From Porifericola rhodea (GTDB lineage: Bacteria; Bacteroidota; Bacteroidia; Cytophagales; Cyclobacteriaceae): DNA of 64,000 bases. Under the pieces are notes generated by a model. The model saw only the letters and a list, made by a program, of their open reading frames with translations. It had not been told where the DNA came from and searched no databases. Positions 44,478 to 54,110 of the stretch are shown one piece after another. Made by a program: the position numbers and the translations under genes. The stretch spans positions 4,542,501 to 4,606,500 of the forward strand of contig NZ_CP119421.1 of assembly GCF_030506305.1 (NCBI RefSeq). Direction: 5' to 3'. Within the stretch, counting starts at the first letter, position 1. Every line of letters starts with the position of its first letter.

Positions 44478-45314
44478 TCATGACTCATTTGAATTATAGA
44501 TCAGTTTAGCCAGCGTTCCTATAATTTTTTCTGCCTGATGCATAGAGCTAAATCCTTCTACAAATATGGAAAGGATGATATCATTACTATTTGTGTAGAT
44601 AATACTTGCATCTCCCCTAACATAATCCAGTGTTCCTGTCTTGTGGGCGATCTTTAAATTTTGAGGAAGCATACTTGGAATTGTGCTCTCATCTTCACAT
44701 TCTTCCAGAATTTTAAGGCATTCACTTGTCCATTCTTCAGATAAAAATTGTCTCTTCAGCAAAAGTTGGTAAATACGATTCATATCTGCTGCTGAGGTAT
44801 AATTTTGTCTTCCATTTTTGATAGCCTCAAAATCCATCATTTTGCGTTGTAAAGAGGTATTTTCCAGTTTATTTAGCTTCAGAAAATGATTAACATTTTC
44901 CATACCTACTTTACGAATAATAATATTGGTAGCCGTATTATCACTAGCTTTTATCATCTCTAAGGCCAGCTCTTGTATAGTAAATGTCGTACCATTTTTT
45001 TGGTGTTGAATATTACCCGCACCACCAACTTTGTCGTTTGCTTTTAGCACATATACTTCATTCCAGTCTATCTTACCTCTTTCCGCCTGAGTTAATAATT
45101 CAATAAGAATGGGGACCTTAATAATACTTGCCGAGGGTAATCGCTTTTCAGAGTTTTTCTCAAAAATTAGCTTGCCATCTAATGTCTCAGCTTTTACTGA
45201 AATTTGTATAGTATCTGGAAGTGTTGCCAGATAATTTTCAATTTCCGGGTTTTGCACAGATTGAACTTGCAGCAAGCTTTCTATTACTGTAATCATGTAT
45301 ATGAGGTAGTGCAT
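44478..45314 (-). CDS. class A beta-lactamase-like serine hydrolase
   Basis: 278 residues with the three active-site boxes of penicillin-recognising enzymes: SIIK (in PSASIIKVP), SDN (in KASDNTATN) and KTG (in AHKTGTLDY). The omega-loop Glu expected in true class A enzymes is not clear; the region reads RKMMDFEAIKNGRQN, with FE as a candidate. The N-terminus has only a weak hydrophobic stretch (YLIYMITVIESLL), so export is uncertain and the start may be later. It may be a genuine beta-lactamase or a peptidase/esterase relative. Confidence 0.8.
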   Translation of the reverse strand: MHYLIYMITVIESLLQVQSVQNPEIENYLATLPDTIQISVKAETLDGKLIFEKNSEKRLPSASIIKVPILIELLTQAERGKIDWNEVYVLKANDKVGGAGNIQHQKNGTTFTIQELALEMIKASDNTATNIIIRKVGMENVNHFLKLNKLENTSLQRKMMDFEAIKNGRQNYTSAADMNRIYQLLLKRQFLSEEWTSECLKILEECEDESTIPSMLPQNLKIAHKTGTLDYVRGDASIIYTNSNDIILSIFVEGFSSMHQAEKIIGTLAKLIYNSNES

Positions 45315-45437
45315 ATTTATTTCAGGCTATTCTGAAGAAAGAGAGCTGATATTTACTCTTAAACTATTCTTTAATTTACTCCTTTGGCTAAATATAAACT
45401 TTACCTTTAGCTATTGCTGGTTTCTGGCAAAATCGTT

Positions 45438-45806
45438 TCAGGTTTGAGTTCTTAGTATCTTATCCAACTTCTTACCTTTTGCCAGTTCGTCTACCAACTT
45501 ATCCAGATACCTTACTTTCTTTGTCAGGGGGTTGTCTATCTCCTCCACACGATAGCCACAGATAACACCTGTAATGAGGGGAGCATTGGGGTGTAATGTT
45601 GCTTTCTGAAAAAAATCCTCAAACGTAGCCTTATCGTCTATAAGCTTTTGCAGCTGATTTTCGTCAAAACCAGTTAGCCATTCTATTACAGTTAACAATT
45701 CCTCTTTGGTTCTACCCTTTTTCTCAACTTTAGCAATATAATGTGGATAGACAGATGAAAATGTCATTTTAGCCATCCGCTGATTATGTTCGGGTGTTGT
45801 TTTCAT
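45438..45806 (-). CDS. DUF2200 family protein
   Basis: A 122-residue basic, all-helical cytosolic protein. Opening HNQRMAKMTFSSVYPHYIAKVEKKGR, then TKEELLTVIEWLTGF, CGYRVEEIDNPLTKKVRYLDKLVDEL, matching the DUF2200 pattern. Function unknown; often monocistronic, as here. Confidence 0.86.
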   Translation of the reverse strand: MKTTPEHNQRMAKMTFSSVYPHYIAKVEKKGRTKEELLTVIEWLTGFDENQLQKLIDDKATFEDFFQKATLHPNAPLITGVICGYRVEEIDNPLTKKVRYLDKLVDELAKGKKLDKILRTQT

Positions 45807-45948
45807 TTTTATGCCTAAGATAAGAATTTGTAAAGGTAGTCATACACCTAAAAGCCAGATTATGCATCTGTATAGGCTTTAATTTTTAGGTTCCTTCAAA
45901 TCCAGTTTGCCTATTCATAAAGTTTAGAGCTGATCAAATTCTATTTAA

Positions 45949-47217
45949 TCATGCTCCTACTTCAATAATTTCTTCCCAATCAGAGGTGTACTTATTGGAA
46001 ACTTTGCCTCTTATGGTTTCTCCACTGTTACGGTATCCCATAGCGGCTGAACGTACTACAAAACGCCCCATTTTTGCATTAATAATATCCATTGCCTGCA
46101 TAGATTTAATATGTTTCTGCCTATTCTCATTGTCAAAAAGATTTTGTTGACAGGTATAGGCGGGCACTAACCCTCCTACTAATACACCAGCTTTTTTATA
46201 CCTATAGCCCTCCCTGTAAATAATGTCTAATGCCTGAAAAGCATAATGTATCAATTCTGGAGTGTTATCTGTTGCAACAGGTAGTTGTATGGTCTGGGCG
46301 TTGGCATACTGATGGTCAACATCTTTAAAGCGATTTGTTCTTATATACACAGTCACATAGTTTGCACATGATTGCTGCTTTCTCAACTTCTCACCTACCC
46401 GGGTACAATAAGTTGCTAAAGCCTCTTTTAGCTCAACTAAATGACAAATAGGTTTAATAAAAGAACGAGAAGAACCTATCATTTTTTTATTAGCATGCTC
46501 ACTAATGGTTTCAAGAGGTAAGCAGCTCAACCCACGCAGCTCATGGTGTAAACGCAAACCCACTACACTCATATGTTGCTTAACCCAGTTCTCTTCGGCC
46601 TGGCTAAAATGGTAAGCGTTTTTAATACCGGACTGATATAAAAATGCCGCATACTGTCTTCCTATGCCCCAGATATCTTCTACTGGTATACTTTTTAGAG
46701 CCTTTTTAATACTATTTTCATCCTTCAGAACACAAACACTTTCTCCATTCTTTTTGGCGAGGTGAATTCCAATCTTAGTCAGAGTTTTCGTTGGTGCAAT
46801 GCCAACACGAGTAGGTACACCCGTCCATTGCCTCACCTTGGTACGTAACTGATGCCCCAGCCTTTCCCAACTTCCGTACTGACGATCAAGGCCACTTACG
46901 TTTAAAAAAGCTTCATCTATAGAATACACTTCAATATCTGGCGAAAAGCTTCGTAAAGTATCCATAACCCGTTTAGACATATCTCCATATAATGCGTAAT
47001 TAGAAGAGTATACTTCCATATGATATTTGCTAATCAGCTCACGAATTTTAAATACCGGTGCGCCCATTTTTACACCCAATTGTTTAGCTTCCGGGGAACT
47101 GGCTATCACACAACCATCATTGTTAGATAAGATAAGAACAGGCTTATTTTCTAATTTTGGATTAAAAACACGCTCACAGGAAACGTAAAACTGGTTACAG
47201 TCTATAATCGCAAACAT
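45949..47217 (-). CDS. umuC: Y-family DNA polymerase, UmuC-like
   Basis: Catalytic subunit of a translesion (Pol V-type) polymerase. 422 residues with the Y-family start [17 protein letters not shown], palm residues [10 protein letters not shown] (Asp-Glu pair), thumb region [11 protein letters not shown], and the little-finger domain to the C-terminus including [10 protein letters not shown]. Begins two bases after umuD stops, so they form one operon. Copies DNA past lesions with low fidelity, using UmuD' as partner. Confidence 0.94.
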   Translation of the reverse strand: MFAIIDCNQFYVSCERVFNPKLENKPVLILSNNDGCVIASSPEAKQLGVKMGAPVFKIRELISKYHMEVYSSNYALYGDMSKRVMDTLRSFSPDIEVYSIDEAFLNVSGLDRQYGSWERLGHQLRTKVRQWTGVPTRVGIAPTKTLTKIGIHLAKKNGESVCVLKDENSIKKALKSIPVEDIWGIGRQYAAFLYQSGIKNAYHFSQAEENWVKQHMSVVGLRLHHELRGLSCLPLETISEHANKKMIGSSRSFIKPICHLVELKEALATYCTRVGEKLRKQQSCANYVTVYIRTNRFKDVDHQYANAQTIQLPVATDNTPELIHYAFQALDIIYREGYRYKKAGVLVGGLVPAYTCQQNLFDNENRQKHIKSMQAMDIINAKMGRFVVRSAAMGYRNSGETIRGKVSNKYTSDWEEIIEVGA

Positions 47218-47219
47218 GC

Positions 47220-47660
47220 TTAAATCTTATGAATTACATACGTTACTACTCCACAAATTTGCTCTAACTGTTCTTGACTAGTACAAATAGAAGCCCCATC
47301 ATCTTCAAGCTCACTGTTTTCAGGCAAATAAATTCTTTTAATGGTATAACCATATGTGGTTTTGCATACGGCTACATCGTTTTCTCTTAGCTGTACCGTA
47401 CGATCTATAATGAGCAAATCGCCTTCATATATTTCAAGCTCTTCTGAAGACCCACCTTTTACTTTAGCGTAAAAAGTCGCTGACGGATGACTTATAAGAT
47501 GTGTATTTAAGTTTAGGGACAATTCGGTTTCTTCCTCTGAAGGAGAAGGAAAGCCTGCCGGCACGCCATTTTGATACAGTGGCAAATCTATCAGTTCTGA
47601 AAAATCTGACTGAAAAAGCTCCAGAAGGAGGGTATGATCTGTGTATGTGGTTTGAGACAT
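47220..47660 (-). CDS. umuD: UmuD-like autoproteolytic subunit (S24/LexA fold)
   Basis: 146 residues. Self-cleavage would occur at the Ala-Gly in GVPAGFPSP (about 33-34). The Ser of the catalytic dyad is in [12 protein letters not shown] and the Lys in [10 protein letters not shown], the usual UmuD/LexA order; [10 protein letters not shown] lies between them. No N-terminal DNA-binding domain, so it is UmuD rather than LexA. First gene of the umuDC pair. Its upstream region carries palindromic sites (47697-47754) that probably bind the SOS or another repressor. Confidence 0.9.
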   Translation of the reverse strand: MSQTTYTDHTLLLELFQSDFSELIDLPLYQNGVPAGFPSPSEEETELSLNLNTHLISHPSATFYAKVKGGSSEELEIYEGDLLIIDRTVQLRENDVAVCKTTYGYTIKRIYLPENSELEDDGASICTSQEQLEQICGVVTYVIHKI

Positions 47661-47696
47661 AGTATAATAGATTTAGTTAGAGTTTTCGCTACAATA

Positions 47697-47754
47697 ATAC
47701 TTTTTTTAAGCATAAATAAAAACTAAATACTTTTTTTAAGTATCAAATACTTAA
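47697..47754. promoter_or_regulatory. repeated palindromic operator candidate before umuD
   Basis: Two copies of ATACTTTTTTTAAG-AT occur exactly 30 bases apart (47697-47713 and 47727-47743), and TTAAGTAT (47736-47743) forms a perfect palindrome with ATACTTAA (47747-47754) around CAA. They lie 36-94 bases before the umuD start, where a repressor would act. A close relative of the palindrome is found at 48280-48297. Confidence 0.6.
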
Positions 47755-48043
47755 TTTTATACTACCTGTGTAAGATTGCGTAGCAAAGCAACTAATATTA
47801 ATGAACTAAGCCAGGTATAAAAGCAGTTGTAAGGGATTATCAATAGGTAATTACTAAACAAATCAATAGTAGCTGATGAACGCTTATGATAATCACATAA
47901 TTATTATGAATAATTAAAGACATTCAATGATATTAGTGAGTGTTACAAAATTTTGTTTGAGAAATATTACATAAATACAGAAAAATATTGATCATTAAAA
48001 TAATTGAATTTATCTTAGGTAGGAAATGGTATAACATATAAAA

Positions 48044-48283
48044 ATGATAAACAATCTGTGTCAAAAATATAACTTAGAAGAAGGCAAAGACTTCTTCATT
48101 CAGCAAAAAGGAGTGCTTACATTCCTCTATTTCAATAAGTTATCAGATGCAGAAACGCTTCGTAATGATATCTCCAGACATGCCATCCTAAGAAATTTCT
48201 CTCTTTCAGTTATCTCTGATATTATTCACAAACAAGATCCTTTTAGCTACTATTTTTTTGTCTCTCAAGAAAGAATAATTTAA
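48044..48283 (+). CDS. small hypothetical protein upstream of the fusion enzyme
   Basis: A 79-residue protein with balanced composition (NLCQKYNLEEGKDFFIQQKG, then ISRHAILRNFSLSVISDII), not of a family I know. It lies 33 bases ahead of the fusion gene, on the same strand, and its last codons overlap the operator-like palindrome at 48280-48297. It might regulate or accompany the fusion enzyme, or share its promoter. Start ATG 48044 is the only good one. Confidence 0.5.
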   Translation: MINNLCQKYNLEEGKDFFIQQKGVLTFLYFNKLSDAETLRNDISRHAILRNFSLSVISDIIHKQDPFSYYFFVSQERII

Positions 48284-48297
48284 GTATCAACACTTAA
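48280..48297. promoter_or_regulatory. operator candidate shared with umuDC
   Basis: TTAAGTAT-CAA-CACTTAA, identical over the left half and spacer to the palindrome at 47736-47754 and missing only one base in the right half. It lies 20 bases before the fusion gene's ATG. Its reuse implies one regulator for both units. Confidence 0.55.
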
Positions 48298-48316
48298 CAA
48301 ATAGCTTGCATCTAGA

Positions 48317-50740
48317 ATGGCAAAATCCAGACACAATAATATACTCGACACCATCGGGGACCTGATTCTCAATGCCAAAAAAGAAGGACTAGTACATTTG
48401 TATACAGAGGGTGATCGTTTTGATGGCAGACACATACATATTAATGGTAAACAGTTGTTTCACTTTGGAACGACCGGCTATTTAGGTCTGGAGCAGGATA
48501 TACGCCTAAAACAGGCAGCCTGTGATGCTATTATGCGCTATGGAACGCAGTTCCCCCTCTCAAAAACCTACGTCTCTTTTGTAATTTATAAAGAGCTGGA
48601 AGAGGCTTTAAAACAGGTATACCGTCGACCTATAGTAATAACTAAAAATAGTACGCTAGCACATATCGGAATTCTTCCGAGTATAGTAAGGGACGAGGAT
48701 ACTTTAATACTTGACCAACAGGTACATGCCAGCGTACAAAATGCAGCACAGCTGCTGAAACCCAGAGGCATAGCAGTTCAGCTGATTAAGCATAATGACA
48801 TGAATATGCTGGAAGATTTGCTGAAGAAAGCAAGAGGCAAATTCGAAAAAGTATGGTATGCCGCTGATGGCGTGTACTCTATGTTTGGGGATACAGTGCC
48901 TATACAGGATTTACAATATTTACAGCAAATTTACCCCCAACTTCACCTTTATGTAGATGATGTACACGGAATGAGCTGGGCTGGCAAACATGGCGCGGGC
49001 TACGTTATGAGTCAGCTTGGCGATTTACCAGAAAAAATGGTACTGGTAGGTACACTAAGCAAAACTTTTGGAGCTAGTGGTAGTGTAGTAGCCTTTGGCA
49101 ACGAAAAGCTCTATGAGTACTGTAAGATATTTGGTGGCCCCCAGACCTTCTCAGCCCAACTAGAACCCGCTAGTGTGGCCGCAGCATTGGCATCAGCTAA
49201 AATTCATCTTTCGGACGAAATTTATCAGCTCCAGGATGAACTTAGGGAGAAAGTAAACTACTGTAATCAACTTATCCGGCAAACTAACCTTCCACTAATA
49301 CAGGAAAATATATGTCCGGTACATTTTATAGGAACTGGCCTACCGGCATTAGCCTATAACTTTGCCAAAAGACTAATGAACGATGGTTTTTATATCAACG
49401 TGGCCACTTTTCCGGTGGTACCGGTGCGCCATACGGGTATACGATTTACCATATCGCGACACAATCAAAAAGAGGAGATTAAACAGCTAGTAGATGCTAT
49501 GATCTACCACTACCCAAAAAGCCTGGAAGAGGAAGGCCTTTCTCTTAACAGAGTACGCAAAACCTTTAAACTACCAGAAGTTAATGAGCAGGAAGGTATA
49601 ATACATACACCCCAGAGTTTAAATGTCCAGATAGCCGAAAGTATAACAGAGCTAGACAAAAGCGAATGGGACACTTGTTTTCAAGGCAAAGGAATATTTG
49701 ACTATCAAGGGCTACAATCATTAGAAAAAGCATTTCAGGGTAACATAAGAAAAGATCATAACTGGAAATTTATCTACCTTACTATAAAAGATGAAGCTGG
49801 AAAAATCATACTGGCAACTTTCTTTACAGTAGGTTTGTGGAAAGATGATGCCTTATCAAAATCCGCGGTTTCCCGTGAATTAGAGCTTATTAGAGAAGAT
49901 GACCCTTACTATCTAATGAGTAAAGTATTATCTATGGGTTCTTTAATTACTGATGGAGAACACCTGTACCTAGACCGTGAGCACAAACTCTACCCTAAAG
50001 CCCTAAAAACACTTTGCAGCAAGATTGAGGACTTAAAAGTGAAGTTTGATGCCAAAATGATTATGATACGTGATATTGAAGCTTCAGACGAAGAGCTTAA
50101 AGATTTCTTTTACCATCAGGGCTATCTTAAGATAGACTTACCTGAAGGCTCTGAGATAGATAGACTAGATTTTAAAGATACTGAAGAGTATCTATTGTCT
50201 CTATCCTCTAAGTCCAGAAGCCATGTGAGAAGAGATATATTAAAGAACGCTGATAAAATCATTGTTAAACATAAGGCAACATTAAATGAAGATGAGCTGA
50301 TCAAAGCTTACGCACTTTACCTACAGGTTCATAAAGCCAATCATGCCTTTAATAATATCGCTTATCCAGCACGTTTATTTGACATTTTAAATGAAGACCC
50401 AAACTGGGAATGTATATGTTACTATACGGCTAAAGAAAATAAACTAATAGGCGTAGCCTTCAATCATATTGGAGAAGACAGCTATCAGGGAGTTATTCTA
50501 GGGCTGGATTATCAGCATACAGAACTAAAAGTATACAAACAGGCATTGTTTCAGGCAATTATGCGTGCCAAATCGTTGGGTAAGTCCAAGATACAATTGG
50601 GACTAACCGCCAATACCGAAAAGAAAAAGCTGGGTGCTAAACTGGTGGCAAGAGTAGGATTTCTACAAGCTGATAGTAACTATAAACTGGAGCTTCTGGA
50701 AAGCCTGGAAGGCAACAAAATTATACAATCTCAGAATTAA
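48317..50740 (+). CDS. fusion of alpha-oxoamine synthase (PLP) and GNAT-fold acyltransferase domains
   Basis: 807 residues. Residues ~40-420 form a PLP-dependent alpha-oxoamine synthase domain (AONS/SPT/CFAT class): GTTGYLGL at 51-58, a HASVQNAA loop at 137-144, YVDDVHGMS near 212-220 with the cofactor Asp, and K249 in GTLSKTFGAS as the Schiff-base Lys. The remainder (~430-800) has GNAT/FemAB-like sequence, notably SRSHVRRDILKN, HAFNNIAYPARLF and KLGAKLVARVGF. Synthases of this class condense an amino acid with acyl-CoA in lipid or biotin biosynthesis; an attached acyltransferase could N-acylate the product, as in sphingo- or sulfonolipid pathways. That pathway is inference. Has a regulatory palindrome in common with umuDC. 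Confidence 0.8.
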   Translation: MAKSRHNNILDTIGDLILNAKKEGLVHLYTEGDRFDGRHIHINGKQLFHFGTTGYLGLEQDIRLKQAACDAIMRYGTQFPLSKTYVSFVIYKELEEALKQVYRRPIVITKNSTLAHIGILPSIVRDEDTLILDQQVHASVQNAAQLLKPRGIAVQLIKHNDMNMLEDLLKKARGKFEKVWYAADGVYSMFGDTVPIQDLQYLQQIYPQLHLYVDDVHGMSWAGKHGAGYVMSQLGDLPEKMVLVGTLSKTFGASGSVVAFGNEKLYEYCKIFGGPQTFSAQLEPASVAAALASAKIHLSDEIYQLQDELREKVNYCNQLIRQTNLPLIQENICPVHFIGTGLPALAYNFAKRLMNDGFYINVATFPVVPVRHTGIRFTISRHNQKEEIKQLVDAMIYHYPKSLEEEGLSLNRVRKTFKLPEVNEQEGIIHTPQSLNVQIAESITELDKSEWDTCFQGKGIFDYQGLQSLEKAFQGNIRKDHNWKFIYLTIKDEAGKIILATFFTVGLWKDDALSKSAVSRELELIREDDPYYLMSKVLSMGSLITDGEHLYLDREHKLYPKALKTLCSKIEDLKVKFDAKMIMIRDIEASDEELKDFFYHQGYLKIDLPEGSEIDRLDFKDTEEYLLSLSSKSRSHVRRDILKNADKIIVKHKATLNEDELIKAYALYLQVHKANHAFNNIAYPARLFDILNEDPNWECICYYTAKENKLIGVAFNHIGEDSYQGVILGLDYQHTELKVYKQALFQAIMRAKSLGKSKIQLGLTANTEKKKLGAKLVARVGFLQADSNYKLELLESLEGNKIIQSQN

Positions 50741-50910
50741 TTTTCACGCGACTTTTTTATACAAATAAAGCCAGCAACTACAGCTGCTACACCCAATACA
50801 TAAGGCTGCAAGATAAGTTGACTGGCAGAGATAGAATTGTAACTGGCTACCAACAAAACAATTCCTCCTAAAACCAGAGATACAATACCAATCGTTTTCA
50901 GAAAATTCAT
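50737..50910 (-). CDS. small two-helix membrane protein
   Basis: A 57-residue reading frame from ATG 50910 with two hydrophobic segments: TIGIVSLVLGGIVLLVASY (about 6-24) and LGVAAVVAGFICI (about 39-51), ending KKSREN. Its stop overlaps the fusion gene's stop on the opposite strand. Composition and the clean helix pair make it likely to be real. Function unknown. Confidence 0.55.
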   Translation of the reverse strand: MNFLKTIGIVSLVLGGIVLLVASYNSISASQLILQPYVLGVAAVVAGFICIKKSREN

Positions 50911-50992
50911 AAAGAATTAAGCAAATAAGAAAAGAGTAGACACTGAAAGGTTTGCCTACTTTACCATTAAGTAGCGCAAACCTAAATATTTT

Positions 50993-51337
50993 TTAATTGC
51001 TACGGGTCTTTTCCGTTTTAAAAAAAAGCCTTTGATGGACTTTTACCATAGCAGCAGCCTCCAGAAGAAGCTGAAGGAACTCATCTAAATCTTCTCTGGA
51101 CACAAAATAGCTGGCACATAAAGGCTTAAAGTATATAAAAGCAAACTCTTCGTAAGGTGTGCTAAACCACTCTTCAGGATCTAATTGATCAAGATATCTT
51201 TTTAGATCATGCAATTGCTGAGAGGTGAGTATCAGCATGATGTTTTTGAACTGGAGCTTATAGGTGATACCGTTGCTCAAGATGCTGACTTTGCCGTTAT
51301 CAGACTCGCACAAAGTAGGATTTCCGTGTTGTGGCAT
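50993..51337 (-). CDS. conserved small protein, DUF6686-like
   Basis: 114 residues, cytosolic, alpha/beta: SILSNGITYKLQFKNIMLIL strands followed by helices QLHDLKRYLDQLDPEEW and EFLQLLLEAAAMVKV. It resembles the DUF6686 family of Bacteroidota by recall only. Stands alone between the fusion gene region and ftsK. Confidence 0.6.
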   Translation of the reverse strand: MPQHGNPTLCESDNGKVSILSNGITYKLQFKNIMLILTSQQLHDLKRYLDQLDPEEWFSTPYEEFAFIYFKPLCASYFVSREDLDEFLQLLLEAAAMVKVHQRLFFKTEKTRSN

Positions 51338-51592
51338 GTTATTAGGCTATTTTATGTAAAGATTAGAATTTTGCTCATAATATGTTGATATAGTGCGTTT
51401 AGAAGGGCTAACAGTATTTTCTCAAAAAACATTGATTCCATTCCCATAAATTTTTCTTTTTTTCTTTCTTTCCCCACTTTTACCCTGGCAAAAATGATGA
51501 TCCGAAGAGCTCGGCTTTATTTATGCTAGCAATGTGTATATTGCGTGCTATCGTTTGTGTTATGATCCTAAATGCAGTCCTAAATCATTGGT

Positions 51593-54085
51593 ATGGCGGA
51601 AAAAACATATAAATCCAATACATATAAGAAGGCAAAAAAAAGTAAACAGCCTAAGAAAAAACTAAAGATTACCTTTCATCAGGACAAAAGGTTTCACCTG
51701 GCCGGAGGATTCTTTCTTATCGTACTTTCCGTATTTTTAGGTATAGCTTTTATATCATTTTTATTTACCGGCAAGGCTGATCAGAGTGTAGCAGAAGCTG
51801 CCTTTGATACGGATCTGAAAGCCTCAGGCCTTGAGGTAGAAAACTGGCTGGGCCTTTTGGGAGCGTTATCCGCCTATCTGTTTATTTATCGCTGGTTCGG
51901 ATTAGCATCTATGCTTATTCCTCCACTTTTCTTTGTTACAGGCTTTAAAATAGTATTTAAGCGCGAACTCGCTTCACCCTACAATGCCTTTAAATTTGTT
52001 TCCTTTTTCCTGATCTGGACAAGTGTATTGCTCGGCTACATTGTATTCCGGCAAGACGGCCCTTCACCCTGGGGATTTTTAGGAGGTGGAGTCGGGTACG
52101 AAATAGCTTTTTTGCTCAATAGCCTTATGGGCTGGGGTACCATTCTTCTCCTGATCTTTTCGTTGCTCGTATTCTTAATCTACTTCTTTAACATCACTAC
52201 TTTTTTCCACCTGAAACCCAGAGAGAAAAAAGAAGAAAAGATAGATTACGAGGTAGAGAAAAAAGCTGTATCTTCTGGTGTTCAATCAGACTTTGACTTT
52301 AAGGAGCAACCCGAAGCTGAGAAAGATATTAGCCAGAAAGAAAAACCAGCACCTCAAAAAGATGAATATAGCTTTGAGTTAGATCAGGATGAGTTAAGTA
52401 AAAAAAGCAAAAAATCTTCTTCTGAAATGCCCGAGTTGGAGGTAAATCTCCCTGATATACCTGAAGAAGATGCCCCTCAGAATAGCTTCCCTCCACCGCC
52501 TGATACACATGCGGACTATGAGTTGGAAGTAGAAGAGAAAATGGAAGAGAAAGTTTCCAGCAAGATGGAAAACTATGACCCTACATTAGACTTGTCTAAT
52601 TACACATACCCTACTCCCGATCTTCTAGCAGCTTACGATACCCAAAAGGTAAAAGTGACAAAGGAAGAGCTTGAAAATAACAAAGATAATATTGTAGAAA
52701 CGCTTATCAATTTCAAGATTGGTATTTCTTCCATTAAAGCCACTATCGGCCCTACAGTTACTCTTTATGAAATAGTACCAGAAGCCGGAGTAAAAATTTC
52801 AAAGATTAAAAACCTGGAAGATGATATTGCCTTAAGTTTGGCAGCTTTAGGTATTCGTATTATCGCTCCTATTCCTGGTAAGGGTACTATTGGAATAGAA
52901 GTACCTAACAAAAACAGGGAAATCGTAAGCATGAACTCGGTAGTGATGACCGATAAGTTCATGAAAAGCGATAAAGAATTGCCTATCATCTTGGGTAAAA
53001 CTGTAAGCAACGAATTGTACGTAGCAGACCTGGCAAAAATGCCCCACCTGCTAATTGCCGGGGCCACTGGTCAGGGTAAGTCTGTTGGCCTGAACGTATT
53101 ACTCACCTCCCTGATATTTAAACGACATCCTTCACAGCTAAAGTTTGTCCTTATCGACCCTAAAAAGGTAGAATTAACGCTGTATAATAAGATTGAGAGG
53201 CATTTCTTAGCGAAAATTCCTAATAGTGAAGATGCCATTATAACGGATACTAAAAAAGTAATTTATACCCTGAACTCACTTTGTATAGAGATGGACAGGC
53301 GGTATGATTTGCTTAAAGAAGCAGGCTGCCGTAATATCAAAGAATACAATCATAAGTTTGTTCACCGAAAGCTAAATCCTGAAAAAGGGCACCGTTTTCT
53401 TCCGTACATTGTACTCATTATTGATGAGTTGGCCGACCTGATGATGACTGCCGGAAAAGAGGTGGAAAACCCTATCGCACGTCTTGCACAGCTGGCACGA
53501 GCCATTGGAATCCACCTGGTAGTAGCAACACAAAGGCCTTCAGTTAACGTAATTACTGGTATTATTAAAGCTAACTTCCCGGTAAGGCTATCCTTTAGAG
53601 TTACTTCAAAAGTAGATTCACGTACTATTCTGGATACCGGAGGAGCAGAACAGCTGGTGGGTCAGGGAGATACTCTTCTTTCATTAAACTCAGAGTTAAT
53701 CCGCTTACAATGCCCCTTTATTGACACGCCGGAAGTAGATGAGATTTGTGATTTTATTGGCTCACAAAGAGGATATGAATCAGCGTACTATCTACCTGAG
53801 TATGAAGGAGAAGACGGTGAAAACAGCGATGTAACGGATGTAGATCTTAAAAACAGGGATGCCATGTTTGAAGATGCCGCACGACTGATTGTACACCATC
53901 AGCAGGGAAGCACATCACTTATTCAGCGTAAGCTCAAACTGGGGTATAATCGTGCCGGTAGAATCATAGATCAGCTGGAAGCAGCAGGCATAGTTGGGCC
54001 CTTTGAAGGGAGCAAAGCACGTGAGGTTCTCGTACAGGATGAGTATAGTTTGGAACAATTGTTGAATAATATAGATAATAAATAA
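51593..54085 (+). CDS. ftsK: DNA translocase FtsK/SpoIIIE
   Basis: 830-residue ATP-driven DNA pump that clears chromosomes from the division site and helps XerCD resolve dimers. N-terminal part has a basic start (KKAKKSKQPKKKLK), then about four membrane helices (~32-205). A charged linker rich in Glu and Lys spans ~210-340. The motor has Walker A in LIAGATGQGKSVGLN, Walker B in IVLIIDELADLMM and PIARLAQLARAIGIHLVVATQRPS-type sensor sequence. A winged-helix gamma domain ends it (GSTSLIQRKLKLGYNRAGRI). Ends 25 bases before the LolA-like gene. Confidence 0.97.
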   Translation: MAEKTYKSNTYKKAKKSKQPKKKLKITFHQDKRFHLAGGFFLIVLSVFLGIAFISFLFTGKADQSVAEAAFDTDLKASGLEVENWLGLLGALSAYLFIYRWFGLASMLIPPLFFVTGFKIVFKRELASPYNAFKFVSFFLIWTSVLLGYIVFRQDGPSPWGFLGGGVGYEIAFLLNSLMGWGTILLLIFSLLVFLIYFFNITTFFHLKPREKKEEKIDYEVEKKAVSSGVQSDFDFKEQPEAEKDISQKEKPAPQKDEYSFELDQDELSKKSKKSSSEMPELEVNLPDIPEEDAPQNSFPPPPDTHADYELEVEEKMEEKVSSKMENYDPTLDLSNYTYPTPDLLAAYDTQKVKVTKEELENNKDNIVETLINFKIGISSIKATIGPTVTLYEIVPEAGVKISKIKNLEDDIALSLAALGIRIIAPIPGKGTIGIEVPNKNREIVSMNSVVMTDKFMKSDKELPIILGKTVSNELYVADLAKMPHLLIAGATGQGKSVGLNVLLTSLIFKRHPSQLKFVLIDPKKVELTLYNKIERHFLAKIPNSEDAIITDTKKVIYTLNSLCIEMDRRYDLLKEAGCRNIKEYNHKFVHRKLNPEKGHRFLPYIVLIIDELADLMMTAGKEVENPIARLAQLARAIGIHLVVATQRPSVNVITGIIKANFPVRLSFRVTSKVDSRTILDTGGAEQLVGQGDTLLSLNSELIRLQCPFIDTPEVDEICDFIGSQRGYESAYYLPEYEGEDGENSDVTDVDLKNRDAMFEDAARLIVHHQQGSTSLIQRKLKLGYNRAGRIIDQLEAAGIVGPFEGSKAREVLVQDEYSLEQLLNNIDNK

Positions 54086-54110
54086 TCTAATCTAATTACG
54101 AATCATACTA

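Noticed and set aside
44478-45314. Definite antibiotic-resistance beta-lactamase
   Set aside because: SxxK, SDN and KTG boxes are present, but the omega-loop Glu and a clear signal peptide are not; activity cannot be claimed.
47899-47915. AATTATT-ATG-AATAATT palindrome as an operator
   Set aside because: Made only of A/T apart from one G in a very AT-rich gap and not repeated elsewhere, so chance is likely.
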